Shown one piece after another: positions 25,423-34,106 of a DNA stretch of 64,000 nucleotides. The notes below the pieces were generated by a model that was given only the letters and a program-made list of their open reading frames with translations, searched no databases and was not told where the DNA came from. How positions within the stretch are numbered: position 1 is the first letter of the stretch; each line of letters opens with the position of its first letter. A program made the translations under genes and the position numbers. The DNA is from Thermofontimicrobium_A sp034505795. Lineage in GTDB: Bacteria > Zhuqueibacterota > Zhuqueibacteria > Thermofontimicrobiales > Thermofontimicrobiaceae. Location: assembly GCA_034505795.1 (NCBI GenBank), contig JAPDQM010000005.1:15483-79482 (forward strand), given 5' to 3'.

Positions 25423-26727
25423 ATGCTAAATCTGTCGACCACCAAAAGTTTCCTGAACGATCCTCAAACGAAAGAACGATTCGTCAGCCTCTATGGTAAT
25501 GAAGATGCTCTTTTGCAACAGCAGATAGTTCGCTATCAAAAAATATTATCATCATATCAGCATCACTTTCCAGATCAATCTGTTGCACTTTTCAGCACGC
25601 CGGGCCGCACCGAACTCAGCGGTAACCACACCGACCATAATGCTGGCCGGGTGATTGCTGCGGCAATTCATCTGGATAGCATCGCCGTGGCTGCTAAAAC
25701 TGACAACCACCGCATCACGATCATCTCCGAGGGCTTCGCAACGCCATTTCAGGTCGATCTGAACGATGCATTGGCGCCAAAGCCAGAGCTTGCCGGTACC
25801 ACCACGGCGCTGATCCGTGGCATTGTCAGTCGCCTTCATGAATTGGGTTATCACGCCGGTGGCTTCAATGCGTATATCAGCAGCCAGGTCAAAGTTGGCT
25901 CCGGCCTCAGCTCATCGGCATCAGTCGAAATCCTGATTGGAACCATCTTGAATCACTTTTATAATCAGCAGCAGATTCCTCCAGAAACCCTGGCATTGGT
26001 GGGCCAATTTGCCGAAAATGTTCACTTTCAAAAACCCTGCGGCCTGATGGATCAAATCACCTGTGCCGTTGGGGGCATCGTCTCCATCGATTTTCGAGAG
26101 CCGCAGCAGCCAGCGATTCAGAAAATTGACTTTGACTTTAATCGCCAGGATTATTCCCTGGTGATCGTGGATACCGGTGGCAGCCATGCGAATCTGGTGG
26201 ACGACTATGCTTCGATCCCATCGGAGATGAAGGCTGTCGCCGCTCTGCTCGGCGGCAAGGTTTGCCGCGATATCGATCTGACCAGATTGTTGGCCGAAGT
26301 GAAAGCCCTGCGCCCCAAAGTCGGCGATCGAGCGGTGTTGCGAGCCCTGCACTTTCTATTGGAAAATGAACGGGTGCAGCAGCAGGTACGAGCACTGCAA
26401 CATGATGATTTCGAAACTTTCTTGCATCTGGTGAATGAATCGGGCAATTCTTCATTCAAATGGCTGCAAAACTCCTACACCATCAAAGACGTCCGGGAAC
26501 AGGGCATTTCGCTGGGACTGGCGATGACAGACTACTTTTTGAACGAATTAGGCCGGGGCGCCTGTCGCGTGCATGGCGGTGGTTTTTCGGGTACAATTCA
26601 AGCTTACTTGCCTAAAGGAGCGCTCGCGGATTACATCACATTCATGGAAAAAATCTTTGGCGAGGGCTGTGTGCTCAAATTAAATATCCGCCGCCAGGGC
26701 ACAACATCAATTACCAAAAATTTGTAA
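25423..26727 (+). CDS. galK: Galactokinase-family GHMP kinase
   Basis: 434 residues, with ACAGGAGTTTAAAC before the ATG. Galactokinase signature at residues ~63-77 reads GRTELSGNHTDHNAGRV (classic GEHTDY becomes GNHTDH, a variant form). ATP loop VKVGSGLSSSASVEI; CGLMDQITCAVGGIVSIDF; C-terminal CRVHGGGFSGTIQAY. About 45 extra N-terminal residues compared with E. coli GalK. It phosphorylates galactose or a related sugar in the Leloir pathway; galT lies 18 kb away. The variant signature leaves the exact sugar open. The leader shares ATTCAACAGGAG with galT. Confidence 0.82.
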   Translation: MLNLSTTKSFLNDPQTKERFVSLYGNEDALLQQQIVRYQKILSSYQHHFPDQSVALFSTPGRTELSGNHTDHNAGRVIAAAIHLDSIAVAAKTDNHRITIISEGFATPFQVDLNDALAPKPELAGTTTALIRGIVSRLHELGYHAGGFNAYISSQVKVGSGLSSSASVEILIGTILNHFYNQQQIPPETLALVGQFAENVHFQKPCGLMDQITCAVGGIVSIDFREPQQPAIQKIDFDFNRQDYSLVIVDTGGSHANLVDDYASIPSEMKAVAALLGGKVCRDIDLTRLLAEVKALRPKVGDRAVLRALHFLLENERVQQQVRALQHDDFETFLHLVNESGNSSFKWLQNSYTIKDVREQGISLGLAMTDYFLNELGRGACRVHGGGFSGTIQAYLPKGALADYITFMEKIFGEGCVLKLNIRRQGTTSITKNL

Positions 26728-26731
26728 ACCG

Positions 26732-27700
26732 ATGCGCGCATCACCACCACATCTGTCCATTTTCCGGAGCTGCCAGCTTTGTCCCCGGGAGTGTCAGGCG
26801 AATCGAACGCTGGCTAACCCATCGCCGATGAGTTACTGTGGCGAAGGTGCTCGCCTCCGCGTCGCCGCCATTGAAGCCCATTTCGGCGAAGAGCCTCCTA
26901 TTTCGGGCACTAACGGTTCGGGTACCGTGTTTTTCAGCGGCTGCAGCTTGAAATGCATTTTCTGCCAAAATTATCAAATCTCACATCAACACCTGGGCGA
27001 GTATTTAACAATAGCCCAGGTGGTCAACCAAATCGAACAACTGGCTCAAGAGCGCCATATTCACAACGTAAATTTTGTCACGCCAGATCATTTTTTCCCT
27101 CAAACCATGGACATTGTCCGTTCGCTGCACCGCCGAGGGATTTCATTGCCCATTATCTACAATTTATCCGGCTATCAGCGCATCGAGTCGCTGCGCATGA
27201 TCGCGTCGGTGGCCAATATCTATCTGCCCGATTTCAAATACAGCGATGAGACGCTGGCCAGAACTTTATCCAATGCCAGAAATTATCCGGCCATTGCAAT
27301 TGAGGCGATTGCCGAAATGCTTCGTCAGCAGGGATTTCTCGACAGCTTTGACAAAGGAGAGGGCTCATCATTACCCATTGCCACCCGCGGGGTGCTGGTG
27401 CGGCATCTCATCTTGCCGGGCCAGACACAAAATTCCATCGACGCCTTGACTATGCTCTATACTGAATTTGGCAAAGAGCTGCCGCTGAGCTTGATGTCCC
27501 AGTATTATCCCGTCCGGCAGCACCGATTCACTTTTTTAAACCGAACCGTCACCGAGCAAGAATTCCAGGTCGTTTATCAACATGCCCTGGGATTGGGTTT
27601 CAAAAATATGTTCGTCCAATTTCCAGATACCAACACCTCGGAACGCCCCTTCCTGCCCGATTTTACTCGCTCCCATCCATTCGCTGGAAATATCACTTAG
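26732..27700 (+). CDS. Radical SAM protein, PflA/PflX-like (COG1313 type)
   Basis: 322 residues, starting 4 nt after galK and so probably co-transcribed. N-terminal CQLCPRECQANR cysteine motif, then the radical-SAM cluster motif FFSGCSLKCIFCQNYQIS (C-x3-C-x2-C), NVNFVTPDHFFP and IYLPDFKYSD. This is the layout of the uncharacterised PflX/COG1313 group related to pyruvate-formate-lyase activases. No glycyl-radical enzyme is in view, so the target is unknown. Confidence 0.82.
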   Translation: MRASPPHLSIFRSCQLCPRECQANRTLANPSPMSYCGEGARLRVAAIEAHFGEEPPISGTNGSGTVFFSGCSLKCIFCQNYQISHQHLGEYLTIAQVVNQIEQLAQERHIHNVNFVTPDHFFPQTMDIVRSLHRRGISLPIIYNLSGYQRIESLRMIASVANIYLPDFKYSDETLARTLSNARNYPAIAIEAIAEMLRQQGFLDSFDKGEGSSLPIATRGVLVRHLILPGQTQNSIDALTMLYTEFGKELPLSLMSQYYPVRQHRFTFLNRTVTEQEFQVVYQHALGLGFKNMFVQFPDTNTSERPFLPDFTRSHPFAGNIT

Positions 27701-27712
27701 TCCGTGCTGAAC

Positions 27713-28390
27713 CTAATTTGGCCAGAGACAACTCTGGACGACAATACGGACAAACCGCAATGTATCTTTCAACCGATGAATGTGGCTCGGCTGAGCATTG
27801 TAGATCGTACGAATGGGGACATGGGCAATCTGGAATCCCTGTCGCAACGCTTTTACCAGCAACTCCGATTCGGTTTCATAACGATGACTGATCAATTTGA
27901 GCCGTTTGAGAATTTCAGTTTTGATAAGCCGGTACCCCGATTGGCTATCCTGCACCCTGGTACCGGTAAGCAGCGAAATGATCAGTGATGTCATTTTATT
28001 GCTGAATTGTCGATCCAAAGGCATCTGAGAAAAATCGCCAGTTCTATCGCCCAGAATCAGATCGGCCCTGGTTTTTGAATAACATTCCATAAAGCGAGGA
28101 ATTTCGGCGGGGTCGTGCTGGCTGTCGCCATCGAGGGTGATAACGGCCTCAAACGAATTGGCGCAAACATACTCAAAACCCAACTTCAACGCCGCGCCTT
28201 TGCCCTGATTGGTTGAATTCTGAAGCACCACGACGCCAGCATCTTTTGCGATTTGCGCTGTAGCATCGGTCGAACCATCGTCAATCACCACAATTCGCGA
28301 GGGATCGATCCAGCGTTGAACGCCGGCAATGACCTGAGCGATGGTGGCGGCGACATTATAGGCCGGGATAATCGCTGCAATAGATTTCAT
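27713..28390 (-). CDS. Family 2 glycosyltransferase, polyprenyl-phosphate-mannose synthase type
   Basis: 225 residues, no C-terminal membrane segment. GT-A fold motifs: AAIIPAYNVAATI, IVVIDDGSTDATA, NQGKGAALKLGFEY, ITLDGDSQHDPAEIP (DxD-like) and DSQSGYRLIKTEIL. Transfers a sugar from an NDP- or GDP-sugar, often to a lipid phosphate carrier. Its ATG overlaps the murG stop by 4 nt (ATGA), implying coupled translation and perhaps a joint role in envelope glycan assembly. Confidence 0.85.
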   Translation of the reverse strand: MKSIAAIIPAYNVAATIAQVIAGVQRWIDPSRIVVIDDGSTDATAQIAKDAGVVVLQNSTNQGKGAALKLGFEYVCANSFEAVITLDGDSQHDPAEIPRFMECYSKTRADLILGDRTGDFSQMPLDRQFSNKMTSLIISLLTGTRVQDSQSGYRLIKTEILKRLKLISHRYETESELLVKALRQGFQIAHVPIRTIYNAQPSHIHRLKDTLRFVRIVVQSCLWPN

Positions 28391-29517
28391 GCGATGGTAA
28401 CTGGTATTTGGGCCAAAGCCAGTACCCGCTGGGCGATGGCTTCGGCAGCATTCGGATGGTGAAATGGCTTTAAATTTTGTCGGAACAGTTGCAACTTTGG
28501 CTCATCAAAAATCAACGCTTCGATGGTTTGCTGCAGACTCTTGCCAGTTAGATCTTGCTGCAAAATCATCGCAGCAGCCTGGGCTTCAACCAGAACGCGT
28601 GCATTTTTCTCCTGATGCCCCTCAGCCGCAGTGGGCAGTGGGACAAAAATCGCCGGGATTCCTAATTGAACCAGTTCAGCAATGGTAATGGCTCCAGCGC
28701 GACAGAGGGCCAGATCGGCTGCTGCATAAGCATCAAGCATATTATAAATAAATGGTGCCACAAAAATGCGCTGCGCCGAAGCGCTACAGGCATTTTTTGC
28801 GGCATCAAAATCCGCCTCACCGGTCTGCCAGATAATCTGAATTTCGGATGATAGATACGGTAGCGCTTCTTGTAGTGCTTTGTTGAGGGCCGTCGCGCCC
28901 TGACTGCCCCCAAAGAGAAACAGGGTTCGCTGGTCTTCGGCTAATCCAAATTGGTGTCGTGCCACTCCGCGCGGCGGCAGCACGGTAGCCAGTCGGATTG
29001 GATTGCCGGTGATTTTGAATTTGGTCTGATCTTTAATTTTTCGAAAATAGGCCAGGGCTTCGGCAAACGCGAGATGCACCTCTGTGGCGCGGCCAGCCAG
29101 CAGACGAGTCGTAATTCCCGGGTAGCTATTCTGTTCTTGAATCAATGTGGGAGTGCCCAATAAATGTGCGGCATAGACCACCGGTCCGCTGACATAACCG
29201 CCTGTGCCCACCACCACTCGGGGCTGATAGCGCTTGAGAAACCACAGCGATTGCAATAGCCCGATGACCAGAGATGAAAAAAAAGTGAGAGTGCGAAGGC
29301 CGGGCCGCCGCGGCAAATACTGCACATGAATAGTATGAAGTGGGTATCCTTCCCGCGGCACGATTTTTTCCTCGATCCGCTTTTTGACGCCGACAAAAGT
29401 AATCTCCGCCTCCGGCAGCAGTTCTTTTATTTTATTGGCAATGGCGATACCCGGATAGACATGACCGCCGGTACCTCCGCCTGAGATGATCACGCGACAG
29501 CTCTTCTGTGGGGCCAT
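28387..29517 (-). CDS. murG: MurG-type UDP-GlcNAc:lipid I N-acetylglucosaminyltransferase
   Basis: 376 residues. MurG landmarks: SGGGTGGHVYPGIAIA, VVGTGGYVSGPVVYAA, EQNSYPGITTRLL, ITGNPIR, LFGGSQGATALN, CRAGAITIAELVQLGIPAIFVPLP and NARVLVEAQAA. It makes lipid II on the cytoplasmic side of the inner membrane. Unusually it sits outside any division/cell-wall cluster, coupled to a GT2 gene. A second murG elsewhere would make this a paralogue with another substrate. Confidence 0.88.
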   Translation of the reverse strand: MAPQKSCRVIISGGGTGGHVYPGIAIANKIKELLPEAEITFVGVKKRIEEKIVPREGYPLHTIHVQYLPRRPGLRTLTFFSSLVIGLLQSLWFLKRYQPRVVVGTGGYVSGPVVYAAHLLGTPTLIQEQNSYPGITTRLLAGRATEVHLAFAEALAYFRKIKDQTKFKITGNPIRLATVLPPRGVARHQFGLAEDQRTLFLFGGSQGATALNKALQEALPYLSSEIQIIWQTGEADFDAAKNACSASAQRIFVAPFIYNMLDAYAAADLALCRAGAITIAELVQLGIPAIFVPLPTAAEGHQEKNARVLVEAQAAAMILQQDLTGKSLQQTIEALIFDEPKLQLFRQNLKPFHHPNAAEAIAQRVLALAQIPVTIA

Positions 29518-29562
29518 GATTTCGACCTTACCTCATGTTTGTGCAGTTATTTTTCCAATTGG

Positions 29563-29597
29563 GTGATAAACTTATAAAAACCGATCATCAAAATCAA
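29563..29597 (-). promoter_or_regulatory. Overlapping sigma70-type promoter candidates for murG
   Basis: Minus strand: TTGATT (29597-29592) with TAAGTT (29574-29569), or TTGATG (29591-29586) with TATCAC (29568-29563); both have 17-bp spacers. Confidence 0.5.
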
Positions 29598-29771
29598 GCG
29601 AAATTTTTGAGGCCAAAAGAAATGGCCAGAAACATCTTCCCAAAGGGCAGCAAGCGGAACCACGTCTTGAGCATAAAGTCGATTAAATTGCCGCATAATT
29701 CGCTAATCGCTTGTGGTCAGATTGAATTGAGATTCAATAACCTTACTATTGGCGCTTAATTAAAAATTGTC

Positions 29772-29800
29772 TTGACTTTTTCTTAATAATTAGCTATCAT
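29772..29800 (+). promoter_or_regulatory. sigma70-type promoter of the M28 peptidase gene
   Basis: TTGACT (29772-29777), 17-bp spacer, TATCAT (29795-29800). Its position excludes the ATG at 29804 as a start. Confidence 0.7.
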
Positions 29801-29854
29801 TTAGTGCTAATAATCAAAAAGAAGTTAGTTATGACATTTTTCCAGGAGACTACC

Positions 29855-32287
29855 GTGACGCATAGTAAGCAATATTTTTCTGTTTCGATTATCTGCTTCT
29901 TTCTTCTCCTCTCAATGACCTTTTTATTGGCTCAAGAAAAACCAAACGGCGAATCGGCTAAATCCTTTGTCGCTTATTTGGCCAGCGATGCCCTGGAAGG
30001 CCGCGATACAGGCACAGCGGGCTTCGAGCGAGCGGCGCATTGGGTGGCTGAAAAATTTAAAAGCTGGGGGTTGCAACCCGCAGGCGATAATGGTTCTTAT
30101 TTTCAGCTTTTCCCCTTTTCCTATTCAAAAAATGAATTTGAATTGCCGCAGTTGATGATTGGCAAACGAGCCTTTTTTTCGGAGGATCGAGACTTCAACG
30201 TCGTCCGTTTCTCTGGTGGCGGTAAAATTCGGGGCGAAGTGGTTTTTGTCGGTTTTGGTATTAGTGCTCCCCAACAGGGTTTGGATGAATATGCTGGTCT
30301 CGATGTAAAAAATAAGATTGTGCTCGTGATGCATGGCAACCCAGAAAAGGACTCCCCAAAATGGGCTGGTTTGCAGACGGACAGCGCGAAAGCCGCCATC
30401 GCCCAACAGCGCGGGGCGCTGGGCATGCTGATCTGCGCCAATTTCAGTGAAGAGGATCGCGGGCTGGGATTCTGGTCATTGCGACCCGGCAGTTACCGTG
30501 AAAAATTTATTGTCTTTGGCGTGGATGAGCGCGTGGTTAAATTCCTGTTGAAGAAAAAAGACGAAACCAGTCAGGGCTTCAGTCGTCGGCTGCGGGAGGA
30601 TTTCGATCGTTTAAACAAAGAACTGAAGCCGATTTCGGTAGCCACCGGCAAAAAAGCCACCATGCAGGTGAAAATCGAATATGATCCTCAGCGCCAGGGC
30701 AAAAATGTACTGGGGATGATCAAGGGAACTGATCCAGCAGTTGGCGCCGAAGCCATTGTCATCGGGGGTCACCTGGATCATCTGGGCATCGAATATGGCC
30801 AGATTTACAATGGCGCTGAGGACAATGCCAGCGGCTCCTCTGTGGTCATGGAAGTGGCACGAGTTATGACGGCCAATAAAATTCAGCCCAAACGCACCAT
30901 CATCTTCGCCTGTTGGGGCGGCGAAGAACGAGGCTTGCTGGGTTCGAGCTATTATGCCAAGAATCCAACCATTCCTATCGAAAAAACAGTGCTCAATCTT
31001 AATCTGGATATGGTGGGTCAGGGCACGAAATTGGGCTTTCCGGGCATCTACTACGCACCTGAAATCTGGGAAATCTTAAAAACGAACCTGCCCCAAGAGA
31101 CCCTGGATCTGGTCGAACCGAGTCGAGGCGGCCCAGGTGGTAGCGATCATACACCATTCATCACCCGCGGTGTGCCAGCATTTGCGCTGATGACCTCGCC
31201 CTGGAGCGCGCACACCGATTACCATCAGCCGGGTGATGACGTGGAGAAGATTAGTGCCGATATTCTGGGCAAGGTTGCCCAATTTGTCTATGATTCGGCG
31301 CTGCTGATTGCCAATTACGAAGGGAATTTGATTGTAGAAAATCGATTGCCGCGTTACATTCACAAATCGGCCAACATTGTCAACCTTCATCCCATTCCCT
31401 ATCAGCCCGGCTTGGCGCAAATGGATTCGCTACAAAATGAATGGATCGATATCCAATTCGTCACTGCGACGCTGGATTCACTGAAAGAACCGTCGGCGCG
31501 ATTGGCAGCAATGGTCAAATCGCTGGATGCCGCCAGCCAGGAAGAATCCGACATCTCCCGGATGATGGGCGCGATGGCACGGATGTTCAGTTCCCGACGC
31601 GACAAAACGACCTCCGTAGTTGGACTGCGTGGCGTTTCGAGCCTTAACGGCGATGTGGCCAATGTACGCATCGCGGGCAAGCTGGGTGCTAAATTTTTCA
31701 TTTTCGATGGTGTCGATGGTCAGTGGGTGACCGAAGCGGAGGGCTTGACCGAACAGGGCAAAAAAGCCATAAAAGAGCTAAACAACCAGAAGATGCTAAT
31801 CCTGCTGCGGGATTTGCCAGAGCGGGCCATGATTCAGATTCTGGATGCTTCCAAGCATCCGGTGGTATTGGCCGCGGTCAAAAGTGTGAGCTCGCTATCG
31901 GATAGTTTGATTCAGAAGGTCGCTGACAATGGCGGCATGTTTGCGCTGGCTTTTTGTCTTGATCGGGTGGATAAAATGGTCGAGCGCCTTGATGCGCTGA
32001 AGGAACGATTGAGCGGGATTCGTGTCGGCCCAACGATGAGTGGGCCGGTTGGAATGCCCTACGATTTGCCTCGATCACAGCCGAGCATGTCGCTAATCGG
32101 CCTTTATCCCTGCCCAGATGATCCATTAGATATCTCGAAATTGGATCAGATGTACCATCTGACGATTGCGCTGCACCAGAAGAGCTATGCTGATCAAGAT
32201 ATTAAAAATATTCTGGGCGAAAATTTGCAAAGCATTTTCAATAAGATCAATCCGCGAGAACAACGCCAGATGAGAAGGGCATTTTGA
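29855..32287 (+). CDS. Secreted M28-family zinc aminopeptidase with PA-type insert
   Basis: 810 residues from a GTG at 29855, chosen for its CCAGGAGACTACC site and because the product then begins with a clean signal peptide (..YFSVSIICFFLLLSMTFLLAQ). A protease-associated-like insert at ~100-200 (VFVGFGISAP, AGLDVKNKIVLVMHG). M28 zinc ligands and catalytic residues: IVIGGHLDHLG, NGAEDNASGSSVVMEVA, FACWGGEERGLLGS, LNLDMVGQG and GGSDHTPF. About 330 extra C-terminal residues follow the catalytic domain (APA-like helical/beta region around ISRMMGAMARMFSSRRD, later VGPTMSGPVGMPYDLPR), of unknown role. Probably digests peptides outside the inner membrane. Monocistronic. Confidence 0.87.
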   Translation: MTHSKQYFSVSIICFFLLLSMTFLLAQEKPNGESAKSFVAYLASDALEGRDTGTAGFERAAHWVAEKFKSWGLQPAGDNGSYFQLFPFSYSKNEFELPQLMIGKRAFFSEDRDFNVVRFSGGGKIRGEVVFVGFGISAPQQGLDEYAGLDVKNKIVLVMHGNPEKDSPKWAGLQTDSAKAAIAQQRGALGMLICANFSEEDRGLGFWSLRPGSYREKFIVFGVDERVVKFLLKKKDETSQGFSRRLREDFDRLNKELKPISVATGKKATMQVKIEYDPQRQGKNVLGMIKGTDPAVGAEAIVIGGHLDHLGIEYGQIYNGAEDNASGSSVVMEVARVMTANKIQPKRTIIFACWGGEERGLLGSSYYAKNPTIPIEKTVLNLNLDMVGQGTKLGFPGIYYAPEIWEILKTNLPQETLDLVEPSRGGPGGSDHTPFITRGVPAFALMTSPWSAHTDYHQPGDDVEKISADILGKVAQFVYDSALLIANYEGNLIVENRLPRYIHKSANIVNLHPIPYQPGLAQMDSLQNEWIDIQFVTATLDSLKEPSARLAAMVKSLDAASQEESDISRMMGAMARMFSSRRDKTTSVVGLRGVSSLNGDVANVRIAGKLGAKFFIFDGVDGQWVTEAEGLTEQGKKAIKELNNQKMLILLRDLPERAMIQILDASKHPVVLAAVKSVSSLSDSLIQKVADNGGMFALAFCLDRVDKMVERLDALKERLSGIRVGPTMSGPVGMPYDLPRSQPSMSLIGLYPCPDDPLDISKLDQMYHLTIALHQKSYADQDIKNILGENLQSIFNKINPREQRQMRRAF

Positions 32288-32311
32288 TTTTAGATTTTGG
32301 TCTAAATTGCC

Positions 32312-32353
32312 CCACGGATGATAGAACTTCCGCGGATGAATATCAAAATGAAA
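32312..32353 (+). repeat. Intergenic direct repeat, unit 1
   Basis: CCACGGATGATAGAAC followed by TTCCGCGGATGAATATC; repeated 153 bp downstream with a few substitutions, and distantly related to the inverted copy at 25261-25290. Confidence 0.6.
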
Positions 32354-32464
32354 TGCTGGAGTTGGACTATCATCCAGAATCATTTGAACTGAGAGCTCTC
32401 GATCCATCACATCCATTGGGTTGTTTCTATCCGATGGGAGCAAACATTGTCAAATCATCCTTAG

Positions 32465-32506
32465 CCACGGATGATAGAACCTCCGTAGATAAATTTCAAA
32501 ATAAAA
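32465..32506 (+). repeat. Intergenic direct repeat, unit 2
   Basis: CCACGGATGATAGAAC followed by CTCCGTAGATAAATTTC; about 85% like unit 1 by eye. Confidence 0.6.
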
Positions 32507-32619
32507 ATCTGTGGTTGTTATACCATCCGCGGGCCCAAACGGAATCAACCATTAATGAAATTGCTATCTACTACACCAATTATCGACTAACTTTTCAAAA
32601 AACGAGGAGGACTGAATAA

Positions 32620-33432
32620 ATGGGAAGATTTGAAACTTATGCTACCGATGCCATGAAACTTGTTATTGCTTTTATCCCGAAACTGCTTCTGGCAATCGTT
32701 GTTTTGCTAATTGGTCTCTGGCTCATTAAAATCGTGGTGAAAGCATTCAGGAAGCTGCTGGAAAATGCCAGCATGGACGTGTCGCTGCAAAATTTTTTGA
32801 GCGGCTTGATCAGTGTGCTGCTGAAAGCGTTGTTGCTCATCAGCGTGGCATCCATGATCGGGATTGCCACCACTTCGTTTGTCGCGATTCTGGGTGCGGC
32901 TGGTCTGGCTATTGGCCTGGCGCTGCAAGGAAGTCTGGCGAATTTTGCTGGGGGCGTGTTGCTGTTGCTATTCAAACCGTTCAAGGTGGGCGATTTTATC
33001 AACGCTCAGGGTCATGCCGGCACCGTTCATGAAATCCAGATTTTTAATACCATTTTGAAAACGCCGGACAATAAGACCATCATCATTCCTAACGGACCGT
33101 TATCCAATAGCACTGTCGTCAACATGACCACCGAACCTCAGCGGCGGGTGGATCTGTCGTTTGGGATTAATTATAACAACGATATCCAGAAAGCTAAAGC
33201 GATCTTTACCAAAATCGCTGCTAGCGATAATCGCATCCTGAAATCGCCGGCACCCGAATTTCTGGTGTCCGATCTGGCCGAGAGTGCGGTTAATCTCGAG
33301 GTTCGGCTATGGTGCAAGACGGATGATTACTGGAACGTCTTCTACGACACGAAGGAAAAGGTGAAATTGGCGTTCGATAAGGAAGGGATTACGGCGCCGA
33401 TTCCCAGAAGGGTGTTCATTCAGGAGAAATAG
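32620..33432 (+). CDS. mscS: Small-conductance mechanosensitive channel
   Basis: 270 residues, the size of E. coli MscS, with GAGGAGG before the ATG. Three N-terminal helices; TM3 carries the Gly/Ala-packed pore pattern ILGAAGLAIGLALQGSLANFAGGVLLLLFKPFKVGDFI, followed by the beta domain (TILKTPDNKTIIIPNGPLSNSTVVN) and the alpha/beta domain. It opens on membrane tension during hypo-osmotic shock. mscL lies 134 bp downstream, so both emergency valves are together. Confidence 0.93.
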   Translation: MGRFETYATDAMKLVIAFIPKLLLAIVVLLIGLWLIKIVVKAFRKLLENASMDVSLQNFLSGLISVLLKALLLISVASMIGIATTSFVAILGAAGLAIGLALQGSLANFAGGVLLLLFKPFKVGDFINAQGHAGTVHEIQIFNTILKTPDNKTIIIPNGPLSNSTVVNMTTEPQRRVDLSFGINYNNDIQKAKAIFTKIAASDNRILKSPAPEFLVSDLAESAVNLEVRLWCKTDDYWNVFYDTKEKVKLAFDKEGITAPIPRRVFIQEK

Positions 33433-33566
33433 CTATTATTAAAGTCGATTAGTAATGCGGCTGATGGAATTTTGGATTTAGGTGTGGGGTTGGTAAGGCA
33501 AGATGTAGCTTTAGAATTTCATAAAACCATTTAACTCGTGAATCAAACCAACAACGGAGGAGAGAC

Positions 33567-33968
33567 ATGTTCAAGGAGTTCAAAGAATTTGCCATGCGGG
33601 GGAACGTCGTCGATATGGCGGTCGGCATCATTATCGGCGCCGCCTTTGGCAAAATCGTCAGTTCATTTGTGAACGATGTATTGATGCCGCCGATTGGAAT
33701 GCTGCTGGGAGGTGTGGATTTTAGTAATCTAGTGATCAGACTAAAAGAGGGTGTCTTTATCAAGTACGGCGTGTTCATTAATACCGTCATCGATTTCATT
33801 ATCGTTGCCTTTGCCATTTTTTTGGTGGTGAAGGGCATGAACAGGCTAAAAAAGAAAGAAGTGCCGCCACCTCCAGCCGCACCGACAACCAAAGAATGTC
33901 CCGAGTGTCTCTCGGTGATTCCGATCAAAGCGGTGCGTTGCGCCCATTGTGGAATCCAATTGAAATAA
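33567..33968 (+). CDS. mscL: Large-conductance mechanosensitive channel with C-terminal zinc ribbon
   Basis: 133 residues, GGAGGAGAG before the ATG. MscL signature FKEFAMRGNVVDMAVGIIIGAAFGKIVSSFVNDVLMPPIG, TM2 TVIDFIIVAFAIFLVVKGMNRL. The tail replaces the usual C-terminal helix with a four-cysteine ribbon, Cys111, 114, 125 and 128 (CPEC...CAHC), a variant also known from other bacteria. It releases solutes at near-lytic tension. The ribbon may tune gating through zinc or redox state (inference). Confidence 0.94.
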   Translation: MFKEFKEFAMRGNVVDMAVGIIIGAAFGKIVSSFVNDVLMPPIGMLLGGVDFSNLVIRLKEGVFIKYGVFINTVIDFIIVAFAIFLVVKGMNRLKKKEVPPPPAAPTTKECPECLSVIPIKAVRCAHCGIQLK

Positions 33969-34106
33969 TTGATAGCATCGGAAGACCGTAATTCCGCTTT
34001 TGAGCAGGCATTGGCCAATCAATTTCGCTCCGATCCGTTGTGAAATTAGTCGCCAACGCCTTTTCAAACCAAAATATCATTCAAAGCAAACTTGATGGAG
34101 GAATCA

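Larger units (their letters stand above)
29518..29854. other. Divergent intergenic region
   Basis: Holds the murG promoters (29563-29597) and the M28-gene promoter (29772-29800). No further gene supported. Confidence 0.5.
32288..32619. other. Intergenic with two direct repeats
   Basis: Starts with TTTTGATTTTAGATTTT right at the peptidase stop, as also seen at 54604. Contains the direct repeats at 32312 and 32465. An open frame of 111 codons spans it, but its internal similarity is only the DNA repeat and it has no ribosome site. Confidence 0.5.

Noticed and set aside
32284..32619. 111-codon open frame before mscS
   Set aside because: No ribosome site; its repeated peptide is only the translated intergenic DNA repeat, and the third copy of that repeat (25261) is not in any frame.
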